From positions 248,001 through 312,000 of the forward strand of contig NZ_JAMXLR010000026.1 of NCBI RefSeq assembly GCF_024054565.1: a stretch of 64,000 bases of DNA. Direction: 5' to 3'. Position numbers and translations under genes: made by a program. This document shows positions 63,575 to 64,000 of the stretch, in pieces. The DNA is from Aeoliella straminimaris (GTDB taxonomy: Bacteria > Planctomycetota > Planctomycetia > Pirellulales > Lacipirellulaceae). Every line of letters starts with the position of its first letter. The first letter of the stretch is position 1. Below the pieces are notes generated by a model that saw only the letters and a program-made list of their open reading frames with translations, searched no databases and was not told the DNA's origin.

Positions 63575-64000
63575 CTAGTGAGAGTTCGGCAAGTGCTCGC
63601 CGTCGGAGAACACGAAGTTGGCCCACGACTTCATCCGCATCAAGACCTTGCGAACGACGGCTACCGGCTCCATGTATTCGCTGTACACGGCTACCTCGGC
63701 GCTGGAACCTGGGGGGACGTTGAACCCTTCGAACGCATTCTCGTCGAAATCGATCACTACGTTAATGCGACCGTCGCCCTGAACGCTGTCGGGGTCGACC
63801 AGGGTGCCCGAGGGTTGCAACTGCCCCAGGGCCACGGCGGCGCCAACAAGTCGCACCTTGCCCTTGAATACTCGCCCTGGAACCGCCGGGAATACGACTT
63901 CGGCCTCGGCTCCTTCTTGTATGCGCTGCGCGTTGTTTTGCAAAAACGAGGCTACAAACAGCTGCGAATCGTCGTGCTGAAACACCATCAATGGTTTCAA
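63575..64000 (-). CDS. HlyD/membrane-fusion-like protein, partial (5' end outside window)
   Basis: The last 141 residues of a longer protein. They show the C-terminal beta-barrel part of HlyD/EmrA-type periplasmic adaptors: FVASFLQNNAQRIQEGAEAE, VVFPAVPGRVFKGKVRLVGA, GRINVVIDFDENAFEGFN and VPPGSSAEVAVYSE. Such proteins bridge inner-membrane transporters and outer-membrane channels. The visible end has no signal or coiled coil, which should lie in the missing N-terminal part. The partner transporter should be found beyond the right edge. Confidence 0.75.
   Translation of the reverse strand: MKPLMVFQHDDSQLFVASFLQNNAQRIQEGAEAEVVFPAVPGRVFKGKVRLVGAAVALGQLQPSGTLVDPDSVQGDGRINVVIDFDENAFEGFNVPPGSSAEVAVYSEYMEPVAVVRKVLMRMKSWANFVFSDGEHLPNSH

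Noticed and set aside
1..64000. tRNA, rRNA, CRISPR arrays, prophage
   Set aside because: No T-arm consensus, no rRNA-like stretch, no regularly spaced repeats apart from the coding 48-bp array, and no phage structural genes were seen.

Overview
The window is a GC-rich stretch of chromosome from a planctomycete, most likely order Pirellulales and possibly Lacipirellulaceae-like; I infer this from gene content and cannot test it by alignment. The pointers are a giant secreted protein with an N-terminal LEERCVLS-type motif, lamin-tail, CotH and dockerin-like modules, a PEP-CTERM protein, an SHD1 domain protein, DUF1559 and DUF1573 proteins, two Hanks-type kinases, an HTH-receiver fusion and many secreted proteins of unknown function. 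No rRNA, tRNA, CRISPR array, prophage or complete classical IS was seen. Most genes are single transcription units with frequent strand changes.

0-8.4 kb: miaA, a polyprenyl diphosphate synthase translationally coupled to moaC, membrane proteins, a DUF4139 protein and a short secretin-N-domain-like protein. 8.4-18.6 kb: a surface/extracellular region with the 1,888-residue LTD/CotH/beta-helix/dockerin protein, a secreted GH2 glycosidase and a membrane protein that is a paralogue of the one at 4-5.3 kb. 18.9-28 kb: an HTH-receiver regulator, PEP carboxylase, a PEP-CTERM protein, a secreted unknown and an FAD-linked oxidase. 28-38.9 kb: a UvrA-family protein, a ThiF/MoeB-like E1 enzyme, a kinase facing the principal sigma factor, a crotonase and a DUF1559-like protein.

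38.9-39.8 kb holds the clearest mobile system: a REP-associated tyrosine transposase (HUH, Y1 type) bracketed by two direct copies of a 181-bp composite palindrome with compensatory changes in one hairpin. A second, unrelated stem-loop family (GTAGCCGGAGTCGCAAGAC-like, loop GCAA) is scattered as singletons and back-to-back pairs at 34.4, 54.5, 55.4 and 57.2 kb. A third, longer hairpin repeat brackets the paralogous membrane protein at 17.2-18.8 kb.

39.8-50.3 kb: a metallophosphoesterase, a PAS-GAF-receiver signalling protein divergent from typA/bipA with back-to-back promoters, a prepilin-like protein, a Cys-rich secreted SHD1 protein with thirteen 48-bp tandem repeats, an outer-membrane-like protein and a DUF1573 protein. 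50.7-55.4 kb: tyrA-purL-purQ, with tyrA and purL overlapping and purL carrying an extended N-terminus that looks like two PurS-like units. 56-64 kb: an AT-richer DUF1330-like secreted protein, a large secreted protein with a glycosidase-like middle, a small conserved protein behind a consensus promoter, a kinase with a degenerate receiver, a methyltransferase and the 3' part of an HlyD-like gene running off the end.
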